Assembly: GCA_012523595.1 (NCBI GenBank)
Contig: JAAYIG010000105.1
Coordinates: forward strand, 62,001-126,000
Direction of reading: 5' to 3'
From: Fibrobacter sp.
Lineage (GTDB): Bacteria > Fibrobacterota > Chitinivibrionia > Chitinivibrionales > Chitinispirillaceae
Length of the DNA stretch: 64,000 bases
Under the pieces are notes generated by a model. The model was not told the origin of the DNA and searched no databases. It worked only from the letters and a program-made list of their open reading frames with translations. Shown in pieces: positions 1 through 8,342 of the stretch; the first letter of the stretch is position 1, and each line of letters starts with the position of its first letter. A program made the translations under genes and the position numbers.

Positions 1-240
1 TTCCTCCAGTTTGAGAAAACGCTCAATATCCCATTCATTAACAAAGGTCGCAAGCGACACCTTACAGTTATTCTTCTTTTCAAACTCCGGGATTATCTGC
101 TCCCTGAAAAATCTCTCCTGGGACGGCATCATCCTTAAAAGAACACTGATTTCTTTCTTTTCTCCCTGCTGTGAGCATCCAGCCACAATAGCCATCAGGA
201 AAAAAACGGCTGTCAATTTAAACACACATCGGAACCTCAT
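1..240 (-). CDS. Extracellular solute-binding lipoprotein (partial, N-terminal 80 residues)
   Basis: The gene starts at 240 and runs off the left edge, so only its first 80 codons are visible. A good ribosome-binding site (GGAGG, 8 bases ahead of the ATG) fixes the start. The protein opens with a lipoprotein signal peptide: positive MRFRCVFK, a hydrophobic stretch, then a lipobox ending in VAGC. The mature part (ISVLLRM, then EQIIPEFEKKNNCKV) is the usual first beta-strand and helix of a family 1 ABC-transporter solute-binding protein, which catches a small molecule, often a sugar, in the periplasm. The substrate cannot be read from this fragment. The permease and ATPase genes would lie outside the window. 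Confidence 0.7.
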   Translation of the reverse strand, partial: MRFRCVFKLTAVFFLMAIVAGCSQQGEKKEISVLLRMMPSQERFFREQIIPEFEKKNNCKVSLATFVNEWDIERFLKLEE

Positions 241-298
241 CAGGAATCCTCCCTTCGGGATATAAAGTATGCTAATATCTCAACTTGCTTGATCATTA

Positions 299-328
299 AG
301 TATAAGTTAAATACCAGGTATCTATCAA
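299..328 (-). promoter_or_regulatory. Candidate promoter for the solute-binding lipoprotein gene
   Basis: On the minus strand TTGATA (323-328) and TATACT (299-304) are separated by 18 bases, a near-consensus housekeeping promoter in the gap upstream of the lipoprotein gene. Its transcript would start about 50 bases before the ATG. This is sequence matching only. Confidence 0.45.
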
Positions 329-338
329 CTTTCTACCT

Positions 339-3300
339 CTATTCAGAAAGCAGTCCAGCCTTCTTGATCTCTACCATCTCCTCTCCGCTTTTTCTCAGCC
401 TCTCACTAAGCACCTCAAGCAGACTGTAACCAATATCAGGAATCTCCAGAAGCAGCTTTTTAAACTGTCCCCTCTTTATGACATATAATTCACATCTCTC
501 ATTGGCAATCGCACTCGCAGAGCGGGTAGCCTGGGTAAACAATCCTATCTCTCCGTACGTCTCACCCTCTCTGACCGTTGCCAAAACCGTTTTCACCGCC
601 CCATCATTCTTGACTACCCTCAAGCTCCCTTTTTTCACCAGATAAAGATGATCGGAGATCTGGCCCTGAGCAGAAATCACAGATCCTTTCTCAAATACCT
701 CCTCCTGTGTTATTTCTGCCAGCTTCAGAAGCTTTTCTGCATTTACGTTTTTAAACAAGGAACTCTTCTTGAAAATCAGCACTCTTTCCAGGTACTCAAA
801 TGCCAGAATCTTCTTGCTGTCGGACTTATAACGACTCTCAATTAATTCCCTTGCAGCAATAGAAACCTGAGGACTCGAATCATCAACAAGCACTCTCAGC
901 GCCTCCTCAATAGCCGGATCAACAGGTCTGCCTCCATAAACAAGCCAGTAAGTGTAAAGTCCACAAAAACACAGCCACCTGTTGTCTGAATTGATAAAAT
1001 ACAATAATCCCTTATTCGCTGTTTCATCTTTAAAATGGAAATAATTCTTTCCAGTTTTGCTTATATGTTCCCAGGATTCAAATTTCAGCAGGGGAAGAAC
1101 CAATGACCCAATACGCTGGTAGGAACTGCTTTCAATTATCTCTATCAGATCAAATCTCTGCTCACGCTCCCTGATATCAATATCATTATGCCTCCAGGAC
1201 AGTACCCCCTTCTTATCAAGTAAAATCATTGCATTTACAGCCCACTCGCAAAAACGGATCAGGTTTTCCCTTATCGCTCCATCTAAAACACTTGTTGCTC
1301 CCCCGATTTTAACAGATTTCCTGAAATAATTCCATACAAAACAATCCCGGTAAATGCTCTCAATCTCAGCAGTAATCCAGCTCTGAATTGTATTGGAAAT
1401 ATCTGCCGAAATTGACCAGGCCTTGCCGGAAGAACGGATTGAATCAGCTATAAGCCTCAAACACCTGACAATCTCAAAAAACATCCGCCTGTTTGAGACT
1501 TGTGGCAGAAAGCCAATAAGGGTATCCCAAAGTGGAGCACCAATAGCATCAATTATCTCTCCGGTAATTGCTATGCGCTCCCGGCCCAGATCCTGCACCT
1601 TCTGCAGCGCCCGGTAACGGATTGTCGGGGCACCGGACCTCAGTATGATTTCAATGCTTTTTCTGAATACCTGAAGCGAACTGGATGTCAGGTTATCAAC
1701 CAGCACTTCTCCCCAATCAGGCGGCTTGAGCAGTCCAATCAGATATAATCCCGCAGAACGCCTGTTTGGGTTTGTACTTTCAAGCAGTCCCCCCAGAAAA
1801 GATCTTACATTTTCCCGGTCACGGGGATCCCCTCCATTCCACAGAAAACAAGCCGCCTCAATCTGTACCCTTATACTGTTTTCAAAAAGCAACTGTCTGA
1901 TAAGAGGCTTGAGATGTCGTTTCCAGTTGCAATTCATCCTGTTGAGTGAGTATATGGCATTTGCGCGTATTCTCAACTCCGGCTCTTTTAAAAGCCTCTC
2001 CATGAAGAACCTGGTTTTATAAGAAAAAAACCGCTCCATTGAACGTGAAATCAATTGCTTGATTTCAAGATCATTTTCTGAATCATATATTTTAACCAGT
2101 TCATCAAACGCTTCAGAAGTTCCTGATGCTGCGATAAGTTTTACAGATACCATACGCATATCTGCTTCTTCGGATCCGGAATAATCCCGTATCAAAGGCC
2201 AGAGCCGCTCGCTGTCATATCCGTCTAACTGACGGAATATTTCCTCTGAATCAAGAGCAGATCCTCTTGATGGAATCAGAGATCCGCTGTAGGTACGGCG
2301 GATACTTGTCACTGTGAACAACAGAACTATGCCACAAATGGAAATCAGTATCAGAACAAGATCTGTATTGCCGCCAATCAAAATCAGAATCAAACCGCTT
2401 GCAATTATCGACAGTGGCTTTACAAATCCATCCAGCAGTGTTTTGGCACGTCCACGTTTCTCCTTTTCTATGGCTGCAAAGAACATCTGGTAAATCGGTG
2501 AGAATGCATTTTCAAATGCCACATGCCTGAAAAACTGCACAACCACAAACACTGAAAAAAAGGATCTCCCGGGGTCTGCCTTATAAACAATCAAAAGAAT
2601 TACTGCACCCGCAGCAAGCACCATCGGTAGAGCATAGAGAATACGTGAAAAGCCCAGCCTCGATATCATACCTGGAAGCACAAACAACAAACCCGCCAGG
2701 GTGAGAAGTGCATGAATCAGATAAAATGAGAACTGAAAGGATGCTATGGAGGAAGATGTATTAAACCAGATATGGCACTTGTTCCAGAACAGATAATCTA
2801 TTGAGAAAACCGCCAGAAAAATAAAAAAGTAAAGAACAGCTATCAATCTGACCAGCTTCGATGTCAGAACATTTTCTACATTCTCAAGTATTCCCGCTGA
2901 AGTGCTTTCATGAATCTCCTCCGGGATAATGAGTCTGCGGCTGAATCGCTTTCTTGCTCTGACCGCGAAAAGCCATGCTGCTGCATAAGATATGGTCCAT
3001 ACTACAAGAACCAGCTCAACAGGAGCAACTTCAATCAATACCCTTCCCAGGCAAGCACCCGTTAATCCACCGGCAAAACCCCATGCAGATATTACAGGAA
3101 AGGCCTTTTTAGATTCACTTGTTGTGAATATGTCGTTAGACAGAGTCCAGAATGTGAGAAAGAGAGTGGTTTTTGAGAGATAGGAAAATGGATAAAGTAT
3201 AAGAAGAACATTTTTATCCCACACTCCCCCGGTGCTCAGAGATACTGTCAGAAGGACCAGTATTGAAAAAAGGATCGCTGTGCTTGACAGGAGCTGAACC

Positions 3301-3524
3301 GAAAGCATTTTTCCGCGTTCTACTCTGTCAATATTATTAAAGAATAGAAGCGGGAGACCCAGAAGCAGAACACCATTAATCAGGTATAATTTACTTAGGA
3401 CTCTGGAGCCTGCTGAGGAAACTATAAGAGAGATGGAAACGGTTTCACCAACTACCGCTCCACAAAATATAAACGCTAGCAGAAATGCCGGGACAGCATA
3501 ATTACCTGATCGAAATATTTTCAT
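339..3524 (-). CDS. Transporter-like membrane protein fused to HEAT repeats and a cyclic-nucleotide-binding domain
   Basis: This 1061-residue protein has three parts. Residues 1 to about 415 form roughly twelve hydrophobic helices with an arrangement like MFS or ATP/ADP (NTT-type) transporters. Residues about 430-750 hold repeated helical pairs of the HEAT type. A cyclic-nucleotide-binding domain sits at about 922-1045, with the phosphate-cassette pattern GETYGEIGLF followed by TRSASA, so both the key Glu and Arg are present. The simplest reading is an inner-membrane carrier whose activity or assembly responds to a nucleotide signal through the C-terminal domain. The substrate is unknown. It stands alone between a solute-binding lipoprotein gene and a barrel gene. 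The domain layout is clear; the transport role is inference. Confidence 0.7.
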   Translation of the reverse strand: MKIFRSGNYAVPAFLLAFIFCGAVVGETVSISLIVSSAGSRVLSKLYLINGVLLLGLPLLFFNNIDRVERGKMLSVQLLSSTAILFSILVLLTVSLSTGGVWDKNVLLILYPFSYLSKTTLFLTFWTLSNDIFTTSESKKAFPVISAWGFAGGLTGACLGRVLIEVAPVELVLVVWTISYAAAWLFAVRARKRFSRRLIIPEEIHESTSAGILENVENVLTSKLVRLIAVLYFFIFLAVFSIDYLFWNKCHIWFNTSSSIASFQFSFYLIHALLTLAGLLFVLPGMISRLGFSRILYALPMVLAAGAVILLIVYKADPGRSFFSVFVVVQFFRHVAFENAFSPIYQMFFAAIEKEKRGRAKTLLDGFVKPLSIIASGLILILIGGNTDLVLILISICGIVLLFTVTSIRRTYSGSLIPSRGSALDSEEIFRQLDGYDSERLWPLIRDYSGSEEADMRMVSVKLIAASGTSEAFDELVKIYDSENDLEIKQLISRSMERFFSYKTRFFMERLLKEPELRIRANAIYSLNRMNCNWKRHLKPLIRQLLFENSIRVQIEAACFLWNGGDPRDRENVRSFLGGLLESTNPNRRSAGLYLIGLLKPPDWGEVLVDNLTSSSLQVFRKSIEIILRSGAPTIRYRALQKVQDLGRERIAITGEIIDAIGAPLWDTLIGFLPQVSNRRMFFEIVRCLRLIADSIRSSGKAWSISADISNTIQSWITAEIESIYRDCFVWNYFRKSVKIGGATSVLDGAIRENLIRFCEWAVNAMILLDKKGVLSWRHNDIDIREREQRFDLIEIIESSSYQRIGSLVLPLLKFESWEHISKTGKNYFHFKDETANKGLLYFINSDNRWLCFCGLYTYWLVYGGRPVDPAIEEALRVLVDDSSPQVSIAARELIESRYKSDSKKILAFEYLERVLIFKKSSLFKNVNAEKLLKLAEITQEEVFEKGSVISAQGQISDHLYLVKKGSLRVVKNDGAVKTVLATVREGETYGEIGLFTQATRSASAIANERCELYVIKRGQFKKLLLEIPDIGYSLLEVLSERLRKSGEEMVEIKKAGLLSE

Positions 3525-3541
3525 TTGCAGAAGAATAAAAT

Positions 3542-3575
3542 AAAAAAAAGGCAGAAACCGTTTCCGGTTTCTGCC
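3542..3575 (-). terminator. Intrinsic terminator after the barrel protein gene
   Basis: An 11-bp perfect stem (3550-3560 with 3565-3575) and a 4-base loop are followed on the minus strand by a run of eight T residues. It lies just after the stop of the barrel gene at 3597 and before the next minus-strand gene. Confidence 0.85.
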
Positions 3576-3596
3576 TCAGGAAGATTCGATTTCAGC

Positions 3597-4838
3597 TTAG
3601 AAGCTGTAAGTAGCACTTACTCGGTTGAACAGATGGTGCTGAGGAGCACTGAAGAGATTGGTAAAAGTATATGCGAGATCTTCTGCAGCCACAAAATCTA
3701 TGCGCAGTCTGTTCTCGACATTGATACCGAATCCCAAACCCACAAGATCATTATCGGAATCAATGATACTGCTTTTCGGTTTTGTAAATGTAGGATTCTC
3801 TTCAAGATATCCCTTGTTTGCTCCCTCGGTAACATAGAGAAGCTGTTTCTGTCCACCAACCCTTATGACCAACCAGTCCCAGAAAATGTTGCGTTCGATA
3901 CCAAAGCTGATCCTTCCGCCAACATGCTCTCTGGCTGAAAGGTTAGAAGAATCTTTCTGTCCATAGAGAAATTCAAGTCCGCTCCAGAAAAAACCCTTAT
4001 CGATGTTAAGGTTAAGCCCGATACCGGCAGCGATATCAAGTTTGAAAATTTTGTTCCTGTCAAGTTCAAGCATCTCTGCCTTAATATGAGGAACAAAATC
4101 TCCATTCAGAGCTGCGAGTGCAGAAAACAGACGAAGTTCAATTTTACCAAAATAATCATGATCAGCAAACTTTTTCTGGATTCCTGCGCTGTCTCCAATA
4201 GCTGTAATAGTACCACCAGTCAGAGAAACTTCAAGGTCCATAGACTTTGCAACGGGCCAGTTAATCCCCAGATTTCCCTTGTAAACTGATGTTTCCTGGA
4301 GATCACCATCAATTTCCTGCTTCTGCAGAGCTATGTAGGCACCGATACCCAGCATCCCGCCATTTTCAAGAACGTACCCGCCAAGAAGATCAATTCTCCC
4401 CAGAGGTTCAAGAATCTTATACCCGCTGTTTCCACCCAGATATTTGGAATTCCCTTTCAATACATAATCAAGCATCTCATCACGTCTGTTGAACACGGCG
4501 CCAAGCGAAAGCATCGGGTACTGGCTTCCACCCTCAGTGTTCTGGTTAAGAGAGTAGGAGATAATAGCTCCAAAAAAGGGATCTACGGCATCACGGTTGT
4601 ATTTATTCATTGCAGCAAGATTCCCTAAAGAGCCTTCAAGAGAATCATCAGGCATGAACCAGCCAAATGAACCATAAACCATGTTGGGATAAATGTTGAT
4701 GTTCGCAGGGTTTCTAAACACACTTACTTCATCCATAAAGAATGCATCATGCCTCCCCATGGAGACTACCCGTGCGTCCGTAGCATAACTGCCGACAAAA
4801 ATCCCGGCTACCAGTATGCCCATCAGCGCCTTTCTCAT
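3597..4838 (-). CDS. Outer-membrane beta-barrel protein, function unknown
   Basis: The protein has a clear Sec signal peptide (MRKALMGILVAGIFVGSYA). Its body is rich in Gly, aromatic residues and alternating polar/apolar strands typical of an outer-membrane barrel, and it ends in the aromatic residue of YSF, as many outer-membrane proteins do. An early motif, VFRNPANINIYPN, resembles the plug-like start of PorV/FadL-like barrels. I place the start at 4838 and not at an upstream in-frame ATG (4853), because GGGAGG lies 7 bases before it and the signal peptide begins there. About 410 residues. It follows the TonB/TolR cluster after 160 bases and ends in its own terminator. Export or surface-anchoring roles are possible but not shown. 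Confidence 0.6.
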   Translation of the reverse strand: MRKALMGILVAGIFVGSYATDARVVSMGRHDAFFMDEVSVFRNPANINIYPNMVYGSFGWFMPDDSLEGSLGNLAAMNKYNRDAVDPFFGAIISYSLNQNTEGGSQYPMLSLGAVFNRRDEMLDYVLKGNSKYLGGNSGYKILEPLGRIDLLGGYVLENGGMLGIGAYIALQKQEIDGDLQETSVYKGNLGINWPVAKSMDLEVSLTGGTITAIGDSAGIQKKFADHDYFGKIELRLFSALAALNGDFVPHIKAEMLELDRNKIFKLDIAAGIGLNLNIDKGFFWSGLEFLYGQKDSSNLSAREHVGGRISFGIERNIFWDWLVIRVGGQKQLLYVTEGANKGYLEENPTFTKPKSSIIDSDNDLVGLGFGINVENRLRIDFVAAEDLAYTFTNLFSAPQHHLFNRVSATYSF

Positions 4839-4911
4839 ATCGAATCCTCCCATTTAAAAAGCCTCAAAACGGTATCGAAGCACGCAGGTTAAAGGTTTAC
4901 CGGGAACGCAG

Positions 4912-4933
4912 ATGCGCCTCAGGCGAGGCGCAT
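4912..4933. other. Strong hairpin between the TonB-like gene and the barrel gene
   Basis: A perfect 9-bp GC-rich inverted repeat (4912-4920 with 4925-4933, loop AGGC) lies 66 bases after the TonB-like gene. In the direction of that gene it is followed by CTGCGTTCC, not by a T-run, so it is not a classic intrinsic terminator. It could be an RNA processing or stability element, or a weak terminator. Confidence 0.4.
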
Positions 4934-4998
4934 TTTACTGAATTCCCAATCTCGAATAAATTGAATACTAACATATCTTTGAAAAATATGCAAGTATT

Positions 4999-6300
4999 TT
5001 ATTGCGAAAATACAAACGGATACACAACCTCTGTTACATCACCCGGTTTGTCGATTTTCTCGAATACCCATCTTTTGATTTTGTCAACCACGATGGTTTC
5101 CAGTTCGGAATCTCCCATTGTAGACTCCACAACCGAGGCAAAGATTACTTTTCCGAATTCGTCAATCGCGAACTTGACAGTGATTTTTCCCTTCAATCCG
5201 GGCTTTTCACGCAGACGCTTGTTATATGCATAACGTAAAGCAGCAATGTTCTGCATCACCACCCTCATTATGCTTGCCTTGCTTCTGCCTCCGGTAAGTG
5301 CACCACCCTTCAGGAACTCAGGAGCGGAAATCTTCAGCGACCCTCTCTTCTTGAGATCGAGACCGCCACCACCATCTCCACCCATCAGACCTCCTATAAG
5401 GTCATCGATACCACCGGAACCACTTCCTCCAAATCCGCTACCGTAACCTGCACCGTATCCGATACCGGCAACACCTTTACGACCGACACCACCGCTCCCT
5501 CCTGACTTCAATCCGCCAACACCCTGCAGAATCGCATCGATATCAGTGGCGAATCCACCTTTACCGAAGATATCTGCAGAGGCGACAGATTTACCCTTGA
5601 TCTGTCCGGAGATAATACCAAGCACACCTTTGTGGGTTACACGGGCACGGGGATCTCCTCCACCACCCTGCATACCACCGGCTCCCTTGCTCTTGCTTGG
5701 TTTGAGCTTCTTTTTATCAGTCTTTATCTCTTCCTCTTTCTTCTTTTCCTCTTCCTTCTTCTTCTGATCTAACGTAGCAGGTATAGCATCTTTTACCAGC
5801 TTTGCAACCCGCTCCTCAGGAATCTTTTCGAAGAAATCGGTAGCGACAGTGACGATTTCCCGGGTACTTAGAAAGATCCCGGTAAGGATAGCCAGAATCA
5901 TTGCGATCATCTCCATATTCCTGAGCCTGGTGTCCCGGTCAAGAATGAAAATATCCGCTCTTTCCCTTATCTTCTGTGCATACTCCTCGTCAGAAAGAAG
6001 CCTTCCTTCTTCTTCCTCGTCATCGTCATCATCTCTGACCGGTTTAGCAACCTGTTGAGGTACAGGTGCAACTCCGCCGCCAATAGCAACCAGTTCCACC
6101 TCAGCACCAACAGCTTCGAACTGCCCCTTCAACCTCAAGGCTTCTTCCCTCTCGGCTTCTTTCCGGATGCATACAGGCTTCTGAGTGATCACATTGTAAA
6201 CCACATCAGCCGTGCTCCCGGACCAGCGGGCAATTTCTTCAGCAATACGACTGGCTGTCTGAGGGTCACCGCACTTTTTAATAAGTACCTTGTATTTCAC
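4999..6300 (-). CDS. TonB/AgmX-like energy transducer with N-terminal cytoplasmic domain
   Basis: The 433-residue protein starts at a GTG two bases after the preceding tolR-like gene. Residues 1-75 form a small alpha/beta domain (MKYKVLIKKCGDPQTA onward, ending GAEVELVAI) that resembles an L7/L12 C-terminal-type fold. An acidic linker (DDDDEEEE, about 92-99) precedes one membrane helix (about 130-150), then a Lys/Glu-rich stretch and a long Gly-rich linker (about 205-320). Residues 325-433 match the AgmX/PglI-type TonB C-terminal domain (GKITVKFAIDEFGKV, then DKIKRWVFEKI). TonB-like proteins carry motor movement across the periplasm. An N-terminal cytoplasmic domain ahead of the anchor is unusual for TonB. 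It is last in the TolQ-TolR-TolR order, so it is probably the motor's output arm. Confidence 0.8.
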   Translation of the reverse strand: MKYKVLIKKCGDPQTASRIAEEIARWSGSTADVVYNVITQKPVCIRKEAEREEALRLKGQFEAVGAEVELVAIGGGVAPVPQQVAKPVRDDDDDEEEEGRLLSDEEYAQKIRERADIFILDRDTRLRNMEMIAMILAILTGIFLSTREIVTVATDFFEKIPEERVAKLVKDAIPATLDQKKKEEEKKKEEEIKTDKKKLKPSKSKGAGGMQGGGGDPRARVTHKGVLGIISGQIKGKSVASADIFGKGGFATDIDAILQGVGGLKSGGSGGVGRKGVAGIGYGAGYGSGFGGSGSGGIDDLIGGLMGGDGGGGLDLKKRGSLKISAPEFLKGGALTGGRSKASIMRVVMQNIAALRYAYNKRLREKPGLKGKITVKFAIDEFGKVIFASVVESTMGDSELETIVVDKIKRWVFEKIDKPGDVTEVVYPFVFSQ

Positions 6301-6302
6301 GG

Positions 6303-6797
6303 TTACTCATCCCTTTCCATAACTGCGAAGTTCATGTTATTGTAACCGACCTTTCCGCAGGTATTCATAATCTTGAACAGGCAATCGAAATCCATATTTT
6401 TATCTACCTGAATAACGATTTTTCCCTGGACAGAATTAAGTGCCCCCAGACGGACCATCTCTTCTTCCTGCGCATAGCAGGCCTTCAACTTTTCCTCCAG
6501 CTTTCCAACAACAGGATCAGGATCATCAAAAGGAATCTTCCTGACATCGTCTGTTGGAACGATGGGCAAGTTGTCCACCAGGACCATATCATTGGTAACC
6601 GCACACTGCAGGTTTACCTCCTGAGGCTTCTTCTTGGATTCCGAGTTTGGAAGAACCAGGTTATCCGCATTGGTAAGAAGACTTCCCTCAGCGGAAAAGC
6701 TCTTCAAAAGGAACACAAGAATAATGGTGAACATGTCCATCATGGAGGTGATATTTAAATCAGAACTCCTTTTAACTTTTCTTGATCGTCTTGCCAT
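6303..6797 (-). CDS. ExbD/TolR-type proton-channel stator protein, copy with catalytic Asp
   Basis: The 164-residue protein has the ExbD/TolR layout: a short basic cytoplasmic start (MARRSRKVKRSSDLN), a single membrane helix, and a periplasmic domain. The proton-carrying aspartate expected at the start of the helix is present (Asp21, in SMMDMFTI). The periplasmic part contains GKIVIQVDKNMDFDCLFKIM, the usual C-terminal ExbD/TolR strand-helix unit. It pairs with the TolQ-like protein at 7608-8246. Its first 21 residues align without gaps to the neighbouring paralogue, suggesting gene duplication. Spacing is 1 base from the upstream gene and 2 bases from the downstream gene. Confidence 0.85.
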   Translation of the reverse strand: MARRSRKVKRSSDLNITSMMDMFTIILVFLLKSFSAEGSLLTNADNLVLPNSESKKKPQEVNLQCAVTNDMVLVDNLPIVPTDDVRKIPFDDPDPVVGKLEEKLKACYAQEEEMVRLGALNSVQGKIVIQVDKNMDFDCLFKIMNTCGKVGYNNMNFAVMERDE

Positions 6798-6798
6798 A

Positions 6799-7584
6799 TC
6801 AACCTCTCAGTTTTGCGATGGATATGTTCGGAAATTCCGCAGCCCGCGCTTTATCCATGATCTGTACGATCTTATCGTACATAACCTCGTTTTCAGCAGC
6901 GATAATGATATCATCAGCATCTTCTGCCTCACGATAACGCTCCTTAATCTTCATAAGACGATTCTGGAGTTCATCGTATGCCGAAAGGGGCCTCGACTCA
7001 AACTCAGCAGGATCATTGACAACAATAACCCTTCTGGGATTTGTCAATGCATATACGGTATCACCAACATTTACCTTCTCAATTGGCTCACCGGATGAGT
7101 TAGTGACCATCTCTCCATGCTTAGTGTAGAGACGATTCAGAATATTCCGGTTCTCATCACAGGTGTGAAGATAAATGTCATAGCGTTCGTAAATCTGCAT
7201 ATCCCTGCCGGTTTTTGGATGCTTGGGGGTCTCTCCAGGATGGAATTCAACCGTAAACTCGGTCTGATCGTCTTTGGCGACGTACCGATGAAATTCACGG
7301 TAGAAAAGACTGGGCATAAAACCGCCTTTGGCACCAAGGGTCACAACGGAATCAGTGATAATAGCTGTAAGCAGGAGCTTGTTGCTCTTATCCTCTGTAG
7401 GCTGTTGTGTCACCGCTTGTTTCGTCTGAGATCCTCTCGCTTCCGGCAATTTGATATCAATAATTGCTACCTTCGCGAACTCGGCTGACACCAGCAGCAT
7501 TGGAATCAACACCACCATGAGATTCATGAATGGCTTCAGATCCATGTCACTGCTGGCCATTACACTTTTCTTTCTTCTAGCCAT
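6799..7584 (-). CDS. ExbD/TolR-like protein with Asn in place of the proton-carrying Asp
   Basis: This 261-residue TolR/ExbD-like protein begins MARRKKSVMASSDMD, the same pattern as its downstream paralogue, followed by one membrane helix (about 19-38) and a large periplasmic domain. The position equal to the functional Asp21 is Asn21 here (KPFMNLMVV; codon AAT on the minus strand), so this copy should not be able to carry a proton. The periplasmic part is about 100 residues longer than usual. The C-terminus keeps the TolR-like unit (DDIIIAAENEVMYDKIVQIM). I infer a structural, non-proton-carrying partner that forms a mixed dimer with the other copy. Confidence 0.8.
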   Translation of the reverse strand: MARRKKSVMASSDMDLKPFMNLMVVLIPMLLVSAEFAKVAIIDIKLPEARGSQTKQAVTQQPTEDKSNKLLLTAIITDSVVTLGAKGGFMPSLFYREFHRYVAKDDQTEFTVEFHPGETPKHPKTGRDMQIYERYDIYLHTCDENRNILNRLYTKHGEMVTNSSGEPIEKVNVGDTVYALTNPRRVIVVNDPAEFESRPLSAYDELQNRLMKIKERYREAEDADDIIIAAENEVMYDKIVQIMDKARAAEFPNISIAKLRG

Positions 7585-7607
7585 AGTTCTTGACCTCTAA
7601 CGATTGA

Positions 7608-8246
7608 TTATTCTTCGACAAGGTTAATGAGTTTTGCAGTTTTTTCATCCATTTCTTCAACCAGCTTGTCAGCTTTGTTAGCCAGAATACCGTGTACAAG
7701 AAGTGTCGGAATAGCTACAAGCAGACCCCACAGAGTGGTTGACATAGCAACGGAAATTCCGGTTGCCAGCGCCTGAGCTCTCTGTGCTGCCGGAACATTA
7801 GCGATAGCGTCGAAAGCGATCATCAGTCCATAAATTGTTCCCATCAGTCCAAGCAGAGTAGCAAGGTTGGCAAGAGTGGGGAAAAACGGAATATTTCTGG
7901 TGATCTTCGGAGCTTCTGTCAAGAAAACCTCATCTACTGATTTCTGAACTGCCTTGGAGCCTTTCCCACGATTCTGAAGAATCGCTGCAACGCTCTTGGC
8001 CAGAGGAGTAACAACAGATGTGGAATACTTGATGGCTTTTTCATAGTCACCGGCTTTCAGATATTTGGAGATACTGGCCATGAAAGTGCCGCTTCCGGTA
8101 CCACACTTAAAATAGAGATACCAAACTCTTTCAGCTACCATACCAAGGATACCAAATCCCACAAACAGAATAGCCCACATGGCGAAACTTCCGGGAGAAA
8201 CGAATCCATCGATAATGAACTTGAACAGCATTTGAAACTCATTCAT
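7608..8246 (-). CDS. TolQ/ExbB/MotA-family proton-channel protein
   Basis: The 212-residue protein has the TolQ/ExbB layout: an N-terminal membrane helix (about 18-40), a cytoplasmic loop, and two C-terminal membrane helices. The conserved family region is easily seen: FFPTLANLATLLGLMGTIYG, followed by the last helix with AMSTTLWGLLVAIPTLLVHG. These helices would form the proton path with the Asp of the TolR-like partner. A strong ribosome-binding site (AAAGGAG) precedes the ATG. The gene lies 24 bases ahead of the two tolR-like genes and 96 bases after the giant TPR gene. The call to the family is firm; which task the motor powers is not known. Confidence 0.9.
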   Translation of the reverse strand: MNEFQMLFKFIIDGFVSPGSFAMWAILFVGFGILGMVAERVWYLYFKCGTGSGTFMASISKYLKAGDYEKAIKYSTSVVTPLAKSVAAILQNRGKGSKAVQKSVDEVFLTEAPKITRNIPFFPTLANLATLLGLMGTIYGLMIAFDAIANVPAAQRAQALATGISVAMSTTLWGLLVAIPTLLVHGILANKADKLVEEMDEKTAKLINLVEE

Positions 8247-8342
8247 CAGGAACTCCTTTCATAAAAATGAACGTACAATAAAGATAAAAAGTTACATTAT
8301 TTCCTTATTAAAAAACAGGTCTTCCGCTCCTTTCTTTTCATA

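Noticed and set aside
4912-4933. Classic Rho-independent terminator for the TonB-like gene
   Set aside because: Strong stem, but no T-run on the minus strand; listed only as a hairpin.
7117-7488. A 123-codon plus-strand frame over the second tolR-like gene
   Set aside because: Antisense shadow of a gene in a tight operon; no motifs.
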